Shown piece by piece: positions 21,061-32,527 of a DNA stretch of 64,000 nt. Under the pieces are notes generated by a model. The model made no database searches. It saw only the letters and a list, made by a program, of their open reading frames with translations, and had not been told where the DNA came from. Where the stretch lies: positions 88,543,270-88,607,269 of the forward strand of contig OY282607.1 of assembly GCA_958298945.1 (NCBI GenBank), given 5' to 3'. This stretch comes from Atherix ibis (lineage: Eukaryota > Arthropoda > Insecta > Diptera > Athericidae). The stretch's first letter is position 1, and each line of letters opens with the position of its first letter. Position numbers and translations under genes: made by a program.

Positions 21061-22780
21061 TAACGTAAAAGATTTTCAATAAATTGGTCATTTTGAGATT
21101 TTATAGAGTATTTTAAAATTAACATCCTTTAAAAAAAATGGCCGGATTCAACACGAAAAGTGCCAGTAAATCGAATCCTTAAAGAAGTCTTGTGTTACGT
21201 CATTTAAATTAAATTATATTTTATGTAAAATAACAAGATTTTAGTCACATAAATTGTATTAAATCTGAATTAGAAAAAGTTTAACTTTACTTTCCGAAGA
21301 ACAAATTTGATAATATGCAATTCTTAAAAAAGCTTTTGTACGGTATGTATTTTGATGTATTTCAAATGCAGAGATTTGGTAAATTTTTTTATTTACCTAA
21401 TAAATCAGATTGTATCTAAAAATTATAATTCATTAGTTGCTGTTAAAATTAAAAATGTTATTCTTTTTCCTAAAAACTTACAAAGCTTTCACACCTTTTA
21501 ATGAAGACAATTTTTCAATACAAGAAAGAAATCCTTATAATTTTATGGAAATTCAATAAATAAGTAGATAAAATTATATTGGATTTAATTGGCATAGTCA
21601 ATTATCAGTCCATTGAGATACATAAATATTAAGCATACAAGCAAGAGATTATGGAAGAGTAAATAAGTATCTTCGTAAGCAATCGATTTATTACCATTTC
21701 TAATAAAGGCCTGAGTTCTATTCGTAATTCGTATTTGTCATAGAGTAGCTGTGAGGCTCCATTAATCGTAGGGCTGTATGCTGAATTGGCTTCTGGCAAG
21801 TAATGCGTCTCACGAGAGAAGGAACCTCTGCAATCAACCACTTTCAAGGCTATAATTTCATTAATAACGACCAACAATAAATTTCTCACCGATTCCCATT
21901 AATTATTTCGTCAGTTCGGTATCATTTTTCTCAGGTAATCGTCGATTTTGTTCAATGGCCCATTCTATCTGACCAACAGAGTCTGTATCGTAAGAGAATC
22001 AGGCATTTACTGGCCACCAACTCTCATACTCCGTTCATTTGCGGCATTTATTCTTTTGGAAGATTTTGTATTTCGACCGCTAATTTTGGATCAACAATGT
22101 TCCAAGTGATTTATGCTAGGAGCAATCAAAGAAGCTACATGAAATATAACTAATTGAAAATAGTAAAATGGAGTTTGGCATTTTTATGGTATACGACAGA
22201 GAAGATGATCATGCAAATATTATTAATAGAAGTAGTTATATAAGGCACTAGAGTGTAAATTTTACTAGTGATAATTTGTTAAAAATTTCAATATTGCAGT
22301 TTGTGAAGTAAGAATGTCATGCGAAATGAATTTATAAATAGAATAAGACACTAATATTACTAAAAAAAATAATTTCGTTTTTAAGAAAATAAAAAACGTA
22401 TAATTCTCCATTAGATATTTTTACTCATATTTTTTTTCGTTGACAGAGACTAGCAAACTGAAAATTTTCAAAAATTAAATGCGAAAATTTTTTCAATTAG
22501 AACGAGAGCTATTGAATATGAGATGTGCCAGAGAAATGATGATATTTGCATCACTGAGAGCAATCTTGACAAACTGGGGACTTTTCTTCCATAATCCTTG
22601 TAGCTCAGACACTTCTAGACGTGCAATTCTACTATCAATCTGGTTTTTGAAGTTTATTACGAAAACGAGAAGAGCGAGATTTGGACCTCCGATAGACCAA
22701 CTAATCTCGGTGAATCGATTAACTAAAAGATGAACCTACTCATGGAGGCATTCAACATCTTTCCGTAAGCTGACTCACCT
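21061..22780. other. AT-rich DNA without recognised features
   Basis: Frames at 21629-21889 (minus) and 22479-22733 (plus) show no motif or supporting signal. Confidence 0.5.
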
Positions 22781-22899
22781 TTTATGAGGTCACATTGTCG
22801 ACTAACAATGAAACTGATGAATATATCCTTGAAAGATTTAGAAAAATGTGTCTTACGTAAAATTGGACATTTTAGACATGTGAATGCTTTACCATGGCA

Positions 22900-23100
22900 A
22901 CGCCCACGGCCACACTTCAATCCCAATCTACGTGGTTTTATTGGAAAACGGGATCTCTTTGGTTCCATAGCCTCCTTATTCACAAGACGTTAGCCCATTT
23001 TTGTTCCATAAAATCACCTTGGGTGCTGTCTATAACATCCAGAAGAGTATATCCGAAGATCTGACGGCGATTCCAGTTGAAGCCTACCAGGACTGCTAAT
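22900..23100 (+). mobile_element. Possible Tc1/mariner transposase remnant
   Basis: Across frames the + strand reads Y-V-V-L-L-E-N-G-I-S-L-V-P, then P-P-Y-S-Q-D-V-S-P-F, and V-Y-N-I-Q-K-S-I-S-E-D-L-T. This resembles a Tc1/mariner segment ending in a P-P-Y-S-P-D block. The match is worn and could be coincidental. Confidence 0.35.
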
Positions 23101-23223
23101 AAGGTTGGAAAGAATGACTAACTTTTTTATCTTGGGTTGGAGTCACCGAATGCTGTAACCTGAAATTATGCTGCTGGATGAAATTTTTTTGTTTCAATAC
23201 TTAGCTTAGAAGCGCTTAAATAA

Positions 23224-26200
23224 TTAAAATAAAAATAAAGCAAATTTTTAAACTCAAAACTGGGTCGGAAGCCCCCAAATTCTTCAAATTTAATGAATCC
23301 GAAAGGGCTATTAATAATTCCCTAAAACTCAAAATTACTTTGGGAGCCATCGATTACTTCAAATTTAAAGAAAGCCAAATAATTTTTATAATTCAAAATT
23401 GGGTTGGGAGCCCTCGAATTCTTTAAACATAAATAAAGTGGCAAGAGTAAATATTGTTCTTTTGTAACTCAAATTTAGTTTGAAATCTATCGAGTAGTTC
23501 AAATTTGAATAAAGCCAAATCATAGAATCGAAATTTTATAACTCAAAATCAGGTTGGGAGCCCTCAAATTCTTCAAAATTAAATGAAGCTGCAAGAGGTA
23601 ATAATAAAATCTTGTAACTCAAAATTATTTTGGAAGCCATTAAGCACTTAAAATTTAAATAAAGCCAAATAATTTTTATGACTTAAAATTGGGTCGGGAG
23701 CCCTCGAATTCTTCAATATTAAATAAAGCTGCAAGAGTTAATAGTAATTCTTTGTAGCTCAAAATTAAGTTGGAAGCCATCAGTTAATTCATATTTAAAT
23801 AAAGCCAAATTATTTTTATAGCTCAAAATTGAGTCAGGAGCCCTCGAATTCTTTAAATATAAACGAAGCCGCAAGAGTAAATAGTAATTCCTTGTAACTA
23901 AAAATTAATTTGGGGGTCATCGATTACTTCAAATTTAAATAAAGACAAATAATTTTTATAAGTCAAAATTGGGTTGGAAGCCCTCGAATTCTTCAATATT
24001 AAATAAAGCTGCAAGAGTTAATAGTAATTCTTTGTAACTCAAAATTAAGTTGGAAGCCATCAGTTAATTCAAATTTAAATAAAGCCAAATAATTTTTATA
24101 GCTCAAAATTGAGTCAGGAGCCCTCGAATTCTTTAAACATAAACGAAGCCGCAAGAGTGAATAGTAATTCCTTGTAACTCAAAATTAATTTGGGGGTCAT
24201 CGATTACTGCAAATTTAAATAAAGCCAAATAATTTTTATAAGTCAAAATTGGCTCGGGAGCCCTCGAATTCTTCAATATTAAATAAAGCTGCAAGAGTTA
24301 ATAGTAATTCTTTGTAACTCAAAATTAAGTTGGAAGCCATCAGTTAATTCAAATTTAAATAAAGCCAAATAATTTTTATAGCTCAATATTGAGTCAGGAG
24401 CCCTCGAATTCTTTAAACATAAACGAAGCGGCAAGATTGAATAGTAATTCCTTGTAACTAAAAATTAATTTGGGGGTCATCGATTACTTCAAATTTAAAT
24501 AAAGACAAATAATTTTTATAAGTTAAAATTGGCTCGGGAGCCCTCGAATTCTTCAATATTAAATAAAGCTGCAAGAGTTAATAGTAATTCTTTGTAACTC
24601 AAAATTAAGTTGGAAGCCATCAGTTAATTCAAATTTAAATAAAGCCAAATAATTTTTATAGCTCAAAATTAAGTCAGGAGCCCTCGAATTCTTTAAACAT
24701 AAACGAAGCCGCAAGAGTGAATAGTAATTCCTTGTAACTAAAAATTAATTTGGGGGTCATCGATTACTTCAAATTTAAATAAAGACAAATAATTTTTATG
24801 ACTCAAAATTGGGTCGGGAGCCCTCGAATTCTTCAATATTAAATAAAGCCGCAAGAGTTAATATTGATCCTTTGTAACTCAAATTTAGTTTGAAAGCCAT
24901 CGAGTAGTTCAAATTTAAATAAAGCCAAATCATAGAATCGAAATTTTATAACTCAAAATCAGGTTGGGAGCCCTCAAATTCGTCAAAATTAAATGAAGCT
25001 AAAAGAGGTAATTATAAAATCTTGTAACTCAAAATTATTTTGGAAGCCATTAAGCACTTAAAATTTAAATAAAGCCAAATAATTTTTATAAGTCAAAATT
25101 GGGTTGGGAGTCATCGAATTCTTCAATATTAAATAAAGCTGCAAGAGTTAATAGTAATTCTTTGTTACTCAAAATTAAGTTGAAACCCATCAGTTAATTC
25201 AAATTTAAATAAAGCCAAATAATTTTTATAGCTCAATATTGAGTCAGGAGCCTTCGAATTCTTTAAACATAAACGAAGCCGCAAGAGTGAATAGTAATTC
25301 CTTGTAACTCAAAATTAATTTGGGGGTCATCGATTACTGCAAATTTAAATAAAGCCAAATAATTTTTATAAGTCAAAATTGGCTCGGGAGCCCTCGAATT
25401 CTTCAATATTAAATAAAGCTGCAAGAGTTAATAGTAATTCTTTGTAACTCAAAATTAAGTTGGAAGCCATCAGTTAATTCAAATTTAAATAAAGCCAAAT
25501 AATTTTTATAGCTCAATATTGAGTCAGGAGCCCTCGAATTCTTTAAACATAAACGAAGCGGCAAGATTGAATAGTAATTCCTTGTAACTAAAAATTAATT
25601 TGGGGGTCATCGATTACTTCAAATTTAAATAAAGACAAATAATTTTTATAAGTTAAAATTGGCTCGGGAGCCCTCGAATTCTTCAATATTAAATAAAGCT
25701 GCAAGAGTTAATAGTAATTCTTTGTAACTCAAAATTAAGTTGGAAGCCATCAGTTAATTCAAATTTAAATAAAGCCAAATAATTTTTATAGCTCAAAATT
25801 AAGTCAGGAGCCCTCGAATTCTTTAAACATAAACGAAGCCGCAAGAGTGAATAGTAATTCCTTGTAACTAAAAATTAATTTGGGGGTTATCGATTACTGC
25901 AAATTTAAATAAAGCCAAATAATTTTTATAAGTCAAAATTGGCTCGGGAGCCCTCGAATTCTTCAATATTAAATAAAGCTGCAAGAGTTAATAGTAATTC
26001 TTTGTAACTCAAAATTAAGTTGGAAGCCATCAGTTAATTCAAATTTAAATAAAGCCAAATAATTTTTATAGCTCAAAATTGAATCAGGAACCCACGAATT
26101 CTTTAAACATAAACGAAGTCGCAAGAGTGAATAGTAATTCCTTGTAACTAAAAATTAATTTGGGGGTTATCGATTACTTCAAATTTAAATAAAAACAAAT

Positions 26201-26875
26201 AATTTTTATAAGTCAAAATTGGGTCGGGAGCCCCCGAATTCTTTAAACATTAACGAAGCCGCAAGAGTGAATAGTAATTCCTTGTAACTAAAAATTAATT
26301 TGGGGGTTATCGATTACTTCAAATTTAAATAAAGCCAAATAATTTTTTAAGTCAAAATTGGGTTGGAAGCCCTCGAATTCTTCAATATTAAATAAAGCTG
26401 CAAGAGTAAATAGTAATTCTTTGTAACTCAAAATTAAGTTGGAAGCCATCGAGTACTTCAAATTTAAGTAAAGCCAAATAATTTTTATAAGTCAAAATTT
26501 AGTCGGGAGCCCTCGAATTCTTCAATATTAAATAAAGCTGCAAGAGTAAATAGTAATTCTTTGTAGCTCAAAATTAAGTTGGAAGCCATCAGTTAATTCA
26601 AATTTAAATAAAGCCAAATTATTTTTATAGCTCAAAATTGAGTCAGGAGCCCTCGAATTCTTTAAATATAAACGAAGCCGCAAGAGTAAATAGTAATTCC
26701 TTGTAACTAAAAATTAATTTGGGGGTCATCGATTACTTCAAATTTAATAAAGACAAATAATTTTTATAAGTCAAAATTGGGTCGGGAGCCCTCGAATTCT
26801 TCAATATTAAATAAAGCTGCGAGAGTGAATAGTTATTCCTTATAACTCAAAATTAGTTTGGGAGCGATTGGCCAA
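23224..26875. repeat. Satellite array: about 26 copies of a 141-bp dimeric repeat
   Basis: Each unit combines two related half-repeats of about 65 and 76 bases. Half A contains gttggaagccatc then aaatttaaataaagccaaat. Half B contains gggagccctcgaattctt then aataaagctgcaagagt. Most units carry one EcoRI site in half B. Two unit types alternate, giving a 282-base period. Larger higher-order periods are visible too: variant blocks recur exactly 1130 bases apart (24201 and 25331; 24381 and 25511) and 1410 bases apart (23521 and 24931), or 8 and 10 units. Units at both ends are the most diverged, as expected from unequal exchange. No coding capacity. Confidence 0.95.
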
Positions 26876-27100
26876 ATCACAAACAATTTTACATAAATAT
26901 GTGAATTTCTTAAAATTAAATTATTTTTAAATTATTGTGAAAGATTAAATGTACATACTAAATATAGAGATTAATAACAGCTTTATTCAATGAATACTAA
27001 TAAAATTGCATCTTACTTGCATAAGATTAGAACGCATAAATTCGAATAGAAGTTATCAAAAGTGTAGGTAAATACTCAAATATAATCTTTATAGATTTGG
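26876..27100. other. AT-rich flank of the satellite
   Basis: No feature. It separates the array from the hairpin at 27101. Confidence 0.5.
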
Positions 27101-27213
27101 AATTTTAAAGCGGATCATACACCTTCAAATGGGGATAGTCCAACGTAAATACACAATTATGTATTAACATTGGACTATCCCCATTCGAAGGTGTATGATG
27201 CGCTTTAAAAATT
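27101..27213. repeat. Long near-perfect hairpin (43-bp arms)
   Basis: Arms 27101-27143 and 27170-27213 are inverted copies with about two mismatches and one single-base bulge, enclosing a 26-base AT-rich loop that can itself pair further. The arms contain ggggatagtccaa and its complement. It is either a compact foldback element (MITE) or a transcribed hairpin (miRNA or siRNA precursor). There is no clear flanking duplication and no second copy in this window. Confidence 0.75.
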
Positions 27214-28476
27214 TGCATAGAAAATTTAGCCAATAGTGCATCCCTCATTATCAATTCATGTCTTTTTTATTTGAGTCGTGATACAAGTATTAATCATATT
27301 AGCTCAACAGATACTTTATTTGTGAGAATTGTTTATATTCAAATACCAATAATTAATATTTATGATTACTCTATATTTACTAATGCCACCTCACTGCTAT
27401 TTATAACAAATAACCCTGAATTATTAATAATATTGAGTAGTCTAGATGGACTTTGGCGGTTGTATTTGACTACAGGATGAGATGGAAATAGGTAGTATTG
27501 ATTTGTTTAACATAAACGGACACACTCATTGCAAAGCCTTTTTGTTTGGTAACAAATAAAATATTATAATTTTTGGTTAACCATAGTAGCTTGATATGGA
27601 AATAAATAATAAATTATTCTGATAACGTATTGTATATTCAGTACTTCGCTGCTTTTTACCTTAAAAATTCAAATGCATTTTTTTTTTAAATTTATTATTT
27701 ACTAACTGCCCATTTGACCATAGAACAGTTCAATATTTTGGAATTTACATTTTTAATACGCATCATCTAATCATATTTATACAGTCTACTTCTATTTTTT
27801 TTTAGAATTTCACTTGATAACAAAACTTTAATATCATTTTTAAATTGAAACTATTAGTCTATTAAAAATATGATTTTACTTTATCAAAGAATCTTTCCCG
27901 TTGAATTTTTCATAAATGAATTTCTCATAATATAAATAAACTAAAGTCATAAGGCGATAGTGTAGAAAATTAGCATATACTCGTCGTAGAAAATTTTTAT
28001 GTTTTAAAATGAAATAAATTATTAGCATACTATAATTATGTAATTAAATCATAAAAATTCTTATAGCTTCCTTTGAATACGGATTTTTTTCTATCAGTTT
28101 TTATTCTATAGACTATAGAAAAGAATCTGCTAATTTTCCTTTTGGATGACTTTAGGATTTTTGTTTTATTAGTTTTTCATTTTGCATATATTTTTCAGTT
28201 TATTTCTTCTGTTGCAAAATTTAAATAATTATACTCAAAGGAAAAATTACATAGACTGCAGTTGCAAATCATCAGACCACAAAGTACTCATTAAATTATA
28301 GAATATATCGTATGAATATCAGGCTGAATGGTACTACCTGTCAGCGATATATCTATCGTAGCCAAAGGTGTAAAATAGTTGCTTGAGTGAACAGTGGACA
28401 TGTATAGAAGTAGATGCCATTTTGGTTTGATTCTATAGAGGTATTAATTAAGAAAATTAATAAGAATATATCATAT
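27214..28476. other. AT-rich DNA without recognised features
   Basis: A 69-codon frame at 27271 has no recognisable content. Confidence 0.5.
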
Positions 28477-28702
28477 TGTTGGGATTTGCCGGGATATCTC
28501 CAATTAATTGTAGATCAGTCTTTTACCTCTGGAGCACATTTCACGTCGACTTTCTTTCCAAGTTATATATTTGAGGTTAATTTGAACATCGATTACTGAA
28601 CTGATGAATCATAGGGCTAATTTACACGAGCCAATTTGGTTTTATTTTCTTCGACAGGTCCCTTCATAATATTGTAGACAAATATTTGATTTGATTTTAA
28701 CA
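28477..28702 (-). repeat. 3' LTR of the Copia element (226 bp)
   Basis: This is bounded by TGTT...AACA as in Copia LTRs. On the minus strand it begins right after the polypurine tract gagaaggag and overlaps the pol stop codon. I found no second copy upstream of the coding region, so the 5' LTR is missing and the LTR assignment rests on the termini and on position. Confidence 0.6.
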
Positions 28703-29797
28703 CTCCTTCTCAATCAAATAATTACAGAATTTCAAAAACAAATTTTTACTTAAAGGTTTCGTGAGAATGTCGGCGATTTGTTTTGCACTTTCAACATGTT
28801 CAACTGCCACGGTGACGTCAACATGTTGTTGAATAAACTTACGTGCGATCTCGATGTGTTTCTTTCCTTTATTTACCTTACCCTCGTGGGTGTTCATCAA
28901 AATGTGAACAGCTGACTTATTGTCTACAAACATAGGAAAGGGTTGAGCATCTTGCAGGATTTTCAGTTGAGTCGCTAATCTTCTAATCCAGCATACATCG
29001 TCGATCACTTCACACGCCGCTCGATACTCTGCCTCTGCTGTCGAAGTTGCCACAAGTTTCTGACGTTGAGAGTACCAAACTAGTGGGCCTCCCCTGAGGA
29101 TGAGTCCACCACTCGCTGATTTCATCGTTTCTTTTTCTCCTCCAAAATCTGCATCCGTAAACACTTTGAAGTTTTTGTCTCCTCCAAATCGAATTCCTGC
29201 ATTTGGAGTTCCTTTCAAGTATTGAAATACTCGTTTTGTCATTTTCCAGTGGCTTTTCATTGGGTAGCAGCACTGTCGACTCAAAAAGTTCACAGCGAAA
29301 CTAATGTCAGGCCTTGACAAAGTTGCGAGATAAAGTAGGCTGCCAATGGCCTCTCTATATGGCGTTTCAATTGGCACTTTCTCATCGTTCAGACGTTCCT
29401 CCTTCTTTGTTACCATTCCTGGTTCCATCGGTGTTGGGGGTGGATTGCAATTTTCAAGGTTCATCCTTCGCAGGATTTTCTCCACGTATCTTGGTTGACT
29501 CACAGAGATGCCGTCCGATTCAATTTTTATCTCCATGCCAAGATAACAGAGCTCCTTCGCGATGGTCCTGCAGTGGGTGATTTCAAAATTTTTCTTGATT
29601 TGTTCTAACAGTTTGAATATCGCTTTCTCTTCTTTTCCTGCTACCAGGCCGTCGTCGACAAACAAATTTCCTTCTCGCTTCGCCAGTCCAACAGTAGACC
29701 CATCATGAGCCGTTACAAATTCTGACTTTTCTTTGTCGGATCTCATTTTAAATCCTCGATCAAGCATGTGACTCACTGAAAATAAATTGAACTTCAA
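28697..29797 (-). pseudogene. Copia pol: RT C-terminal part and RNase H, fused to protease end
   Basis: A 366-codon open frame. It begins with the end of the protease region (F-N-L-F-S-V-S-H-M-L) and jumps within about 50 residues to F-V-D-D-G, the catalytic Y-V-D-D block of Copia reverse transcriptase. It then runs through L-G-M-E-I, the G-S-L-L-Y-L-A region and S-R-P-D-I, and on to RNase H with the D-A-D-F-G block and S-T-A-E-A-E-Y. The end has the typical H-I-E-I-A-R-K-F-I and I-A-D-I-L-T-K-P-L. The jump marks a deletion of integrase and the RT palm start. This frame is collinear with the gag-protease frame upstream, separated by a single TGA at 29879-29881. Confidence 0.9.
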
Positions 29798-29878
29798 TTC
29801 AGGTACATGCAGGACATCCTTCAGTATAATGGGATTCCATTCTTTTCCATCAAATGCTTCCAGTTCTACAATTGAAGT

Positions 29879-30454
29879 TCAATTCTTCAGAACGGACACA
29901 GGATTTTCCAGCTTGCTGTACTCCTTGAACCAACTTCGATGCGAGGTCATGTGTTGCGTTGCGCCACTGTCCTGATACCAGGCTGACATCCTCTCCTTCG
30001 AGTTTGTGAGGTTGTCCAGGTCGGTTGTTTTCAAGCTTGCTGTCATCCAGACAACAGGAGGTTTGCGCGAACTTTGCGAATCCGAATTGTCGTCTCGCCG
30101 TTGAGTACAGTCCTTTGCGAAATGTCCCTTCTGCCCACATGAGTTGCATGCGTACATTCTCTTGCAGTACGCCAAGTATTTCGCACAGGGTTTGTTTTGG
30201 CAGTCCTTCCTGAAGTGTCCTTTCAAACCACATTTATAGCAGTTTCCTTGTACTTTGTCCTTTTTGTTCGGTGACTTTCCTTGCTGCTTTTTGCATTTCC
30301 TCGCCATGAATGCGTTGTTGGAGCTTGCTTCCGGTTCACCAGTCTCATCGTGTTGACGATCATCCTCGAGTCTCAGTCTTTCAATCAGACTCGAGGAGGT
30401 TTTGTTGTGGTGTGTACACATTTGAGTGTGTATGAAATATTCCTCGCTCATCAA
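29879..30454 (-). pseudogene. Copia gag nucleocapsid and protease start
   Basis: A 191-codon frame with two CCHC zinc knuckles (C-Y-K-C-G-L-K-G-H-F-R-K-D-C and C-N-S-C-G-Q-K-G-H-F-A-K-D-C) followed by W-Y-Q-D-S-G-A-T, the aspartic protease active site. Cutting of the polyprotein is the family role. The frame stops at a TGA (29879) but continues in the same frame into the 28697-29797 segment, so one substitution separates them. The first 25 residues look unlike gag and probably result from a deletion joint. Confidence 0.85.
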
Positions 30455-30560
30455 GAAATTTTCGTGTCATATAAGCAAACTAGTCTATCTAACATTGCTT
30501 TCGACGTTCTGCAGTTTGCAATTTTATGTGCAATTTGGTCACTGATAATATGATTATTGT
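30455..30560 (-). pseudogene. Copia gag N-terminal scrap
   Basis: On the minus strand this reads T-S-K-A-M-L-D-R-L-V-C-L-Y-D-T-K then a stop. It matches the gag core helix region where Copia has a W-x-x-L-x-x-x-Y-x-x-x-like segment. It is separated from the zinc-knuckle frame by a further deletion. Confidence 0.55.
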
Positions 30561-30660
30561 GACTATTTTTAGATAAATTGAATATATTATTAAACATTTA
30601 AAAATTGGAATATTTAGTTTTAATTAAAAGAAGATAATTTTTTTTTGGGTTGAACCTTTT

Positions 30661-30720
30661 GAGTTCTAGTCGGTAAGTCCATATTGGTTTCAGAACCATT
30701 GTTGTCTATTTTAAGTAGAG
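30661..30720 (-). mobile_element. Jockey-LINE scrap
   Basis: The antisense strand reads V-L-K-P-I-W-T-Y-R-L-E-L, a conserved block between the reverse transcriptase and the C-terminal end of the local Jockey family (compare 46790 and 58770). Confidence 0.6.
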
Positions 30721-31240
30721 AATTTTTTTTTAGAAATCAAATTAGATATTATCTGTTTAGTTCTAGTTCTTAAGATGATTAATTTTGGTTAGTATTTTGG
30801 TATAAAGCTGTTATTGGGCTGTATTTTTTTTTAAAACAAAGAAGGAGATTTTATTACTGTCAATTCTGAGTTTCCGCCCCGGCGGCGGGATTGTAAGTAT
30901 ATACCAGCTTCTCATACCAATGATGGCTAACAAGGGTTAAAAGTAAATATCCGACAGTGATATTAAGAAATAATAATCTTATAGTAAACCTTACGGGGAG
31001 GTAGTGCATGGACACAGGAAAGAATAAGAAAAAGAGGTGAATGAGAAAAGAATAGAAGGAAAAGAAGAGGAAAAAGGTCAGGAAGTTGAAAGGTTCCTAA
31101 AGTACTCTAATAAATAAATTTGGTACCACGGGAACCGAGACGCCCCACAGAACGAAATTCAAAATATAAATACATCTTTCAGGATTATGGCGTTAAAGCC
31201 TTGCATAGCTTTTATGCATATTTTATAGTATTTGCTTGTA
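30721..31240. other. Non-coding stretch
   Basis: No gene. A short GC-rich patch (gccccggcggcggg) at about 30874-30890 stands out in the AT-rich setting, and 31010-31090 is purine-rich. Neither could be assigned. Confidence 0.4.
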
Positions 31241-32527
31241 CAGGGTGGCCCATTTAGAAGTTCCATTTTAAAAAGTAAATAAAAAAAAACTAGTGTATGT
31301 TATTTCAAATTTCCAGTTTTATTAAAAAGATTGACCCTTGAAATTTAATAATGAAATACAACGTCATTTAAATGACTGCCACAGCTGGCCTTACAGTACC
31401 CCATTCGCTCGACCCAATTTTTCAGTATATTTTCGATTGTCTGGGCCTGTATCTCTTCAATGTGAACTTTGATTTCGTGTTTCAAGGCCTCAATTGTCTC
31501 TGGATGGCTTGCGTAACATTTATTGCTAACGGCTCTCCACAGAAAATAATCCTACGAGCTCAAAACAGCTCCGAGGCGGCCAATTGACATCAGAATTTCG
31601 GCTAATTATTCGGTTTTCAAAGCTGTGCCCAAAAGTTGGATTCTTACATTGGCTGTGTGGCAAGTGGCCCAGTTCTGTTGAAACTAAATGTTGTCCATGC
31701 CATTCTCTTTAAATTTTGGAAACAAAAATTCGTTGAGCATGCCACGATAGCGCTCACCATTGACCGTAACGGCGGCTCCTTCATCGTTTTCGAAGAAAAA
31801 AAGGGGCCAATGATGCCTCCAGTCCAAAATCCGCACCAAACCGTGACTCGTTGTGGATGCATCGGCTTTTCCATGATGACGTATGGATTTTCTGAGCCCC
31901 TGATGCGACAACTTTGTTTGTTGACATACCTACCGAGGTGGAAATGGGCCTCGTCCGAAAAGGTGATTTTTCGGTAAAAATGCTCATCTTCGGCCAATTG
32001 ATCTTCAGCCCATTGGGCGAACCGAAAACGCATGGGATGGTCATGCGGCTTTAGCTGTTGGACTAATTGAACTTTGTAAGCTTTCATACCGAGGTGTTTG
32101 TGCATAATTCTCAACAGCGAAGTGCGAGAAATGTTCAATTCCTGAGAACAGTGACGAGTTGATGTTGATGGATGATCACTGACATTTTCAGCAACGGCGG
32201 CAATATTCTCGGTCGTACGCACTCTATTAGAGCGCGAGCAAGTTGCTTTGGCAACCAACATGCCAGTTTCGCTAACCCGCTTCACGAATTCGCCACAAAT
32301 TCACGTGATGGCATTCGATCTTTTTAAATTTCTCACAGTTTGGGTTGAAGACTCACCACTTTGAAAGTAAGTTCTCAATATTTCCCATTTTTCTTCAAGC
32401 GTATGGATTACCATTTCGTAAAATTCTGACTTTCAACTAACAATCTGTCAATTCGTGTTGACATTTAACACTCTAGTACTTCAAATAAATAGTAGTTCAA
32501 AATACAACCGCTAGATGGACCACCCTA
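31241..32527 (-). mobile_element. Tc3-like Tc1/mariner element, full length (1287 bp)
   Basis: Termini cagggtggcccatttag and the inverse gatggaccaccctа-type end at 32527 are each bordered by TA. It carries one transposase on the minus strand. Related but worn pieces occur at 13800, 17640, 19370, 21001 and 52390, so this group has a long history here. Confidence 0.88.
31345..32414 (-). pseudogene. Tc3-like transposase, broken, second catalytic aspartate lost
   Basis: The minus strand starts at the ATG at 32414 (M-V-I-H-T-L-E-E-K-W). A stop follows after about 37 codons; then 213 codons are open (31644-32285). That frame has H-C-S-Q-E-L-N-I-S-R-T-S (helix-turn-helix), Y-K-V-Q-L-V-Q-Q-L-K-P and the first catalytic F-S-D-E-A-H-F. 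It continues with P-Q-R-V-T-V-W-C-G-F-W. The second block reads Q-Q-N-W-A-T-C-H, where the family has Q-Q-D, so the second catalytic aspartate is asparagine. The third block (D-Y-F-L-W) remains after another frameshift. The C-terminus reads G-S-H-L-N-D-V-V-F-H-Y. It is inactive. Confidence 0.87.

Larger units (their letters stand above)
28477..30560 (-). mobile_element. Copia LTR retrotransposon with large internal deletion
   Basis: This minus-strand element keeps, in order, part of gag, the protease motif, the last third of reverse transcriptase, RNase H and one LTR. The whole integrase and the first half of RT are gone, as is the 5' LTR. Full Copia elements are about 5 kb; this is about 2.1 kb. 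Coding parts are listed separately. It cannot move by itself. Confidence 0.85.

Noticed and set aside
23224..26875. Regular spacing considered as a CRISPR-like array
   Set aside because: The whole 141-base unit is repeated with no unique spacers, and the setting is eukaryotic; it is a satellite.
27271..27480. 69-codon frame next to the hairpin as a possible partner gene
   Set aside because: No recognisable features and ordinary composition for the region.
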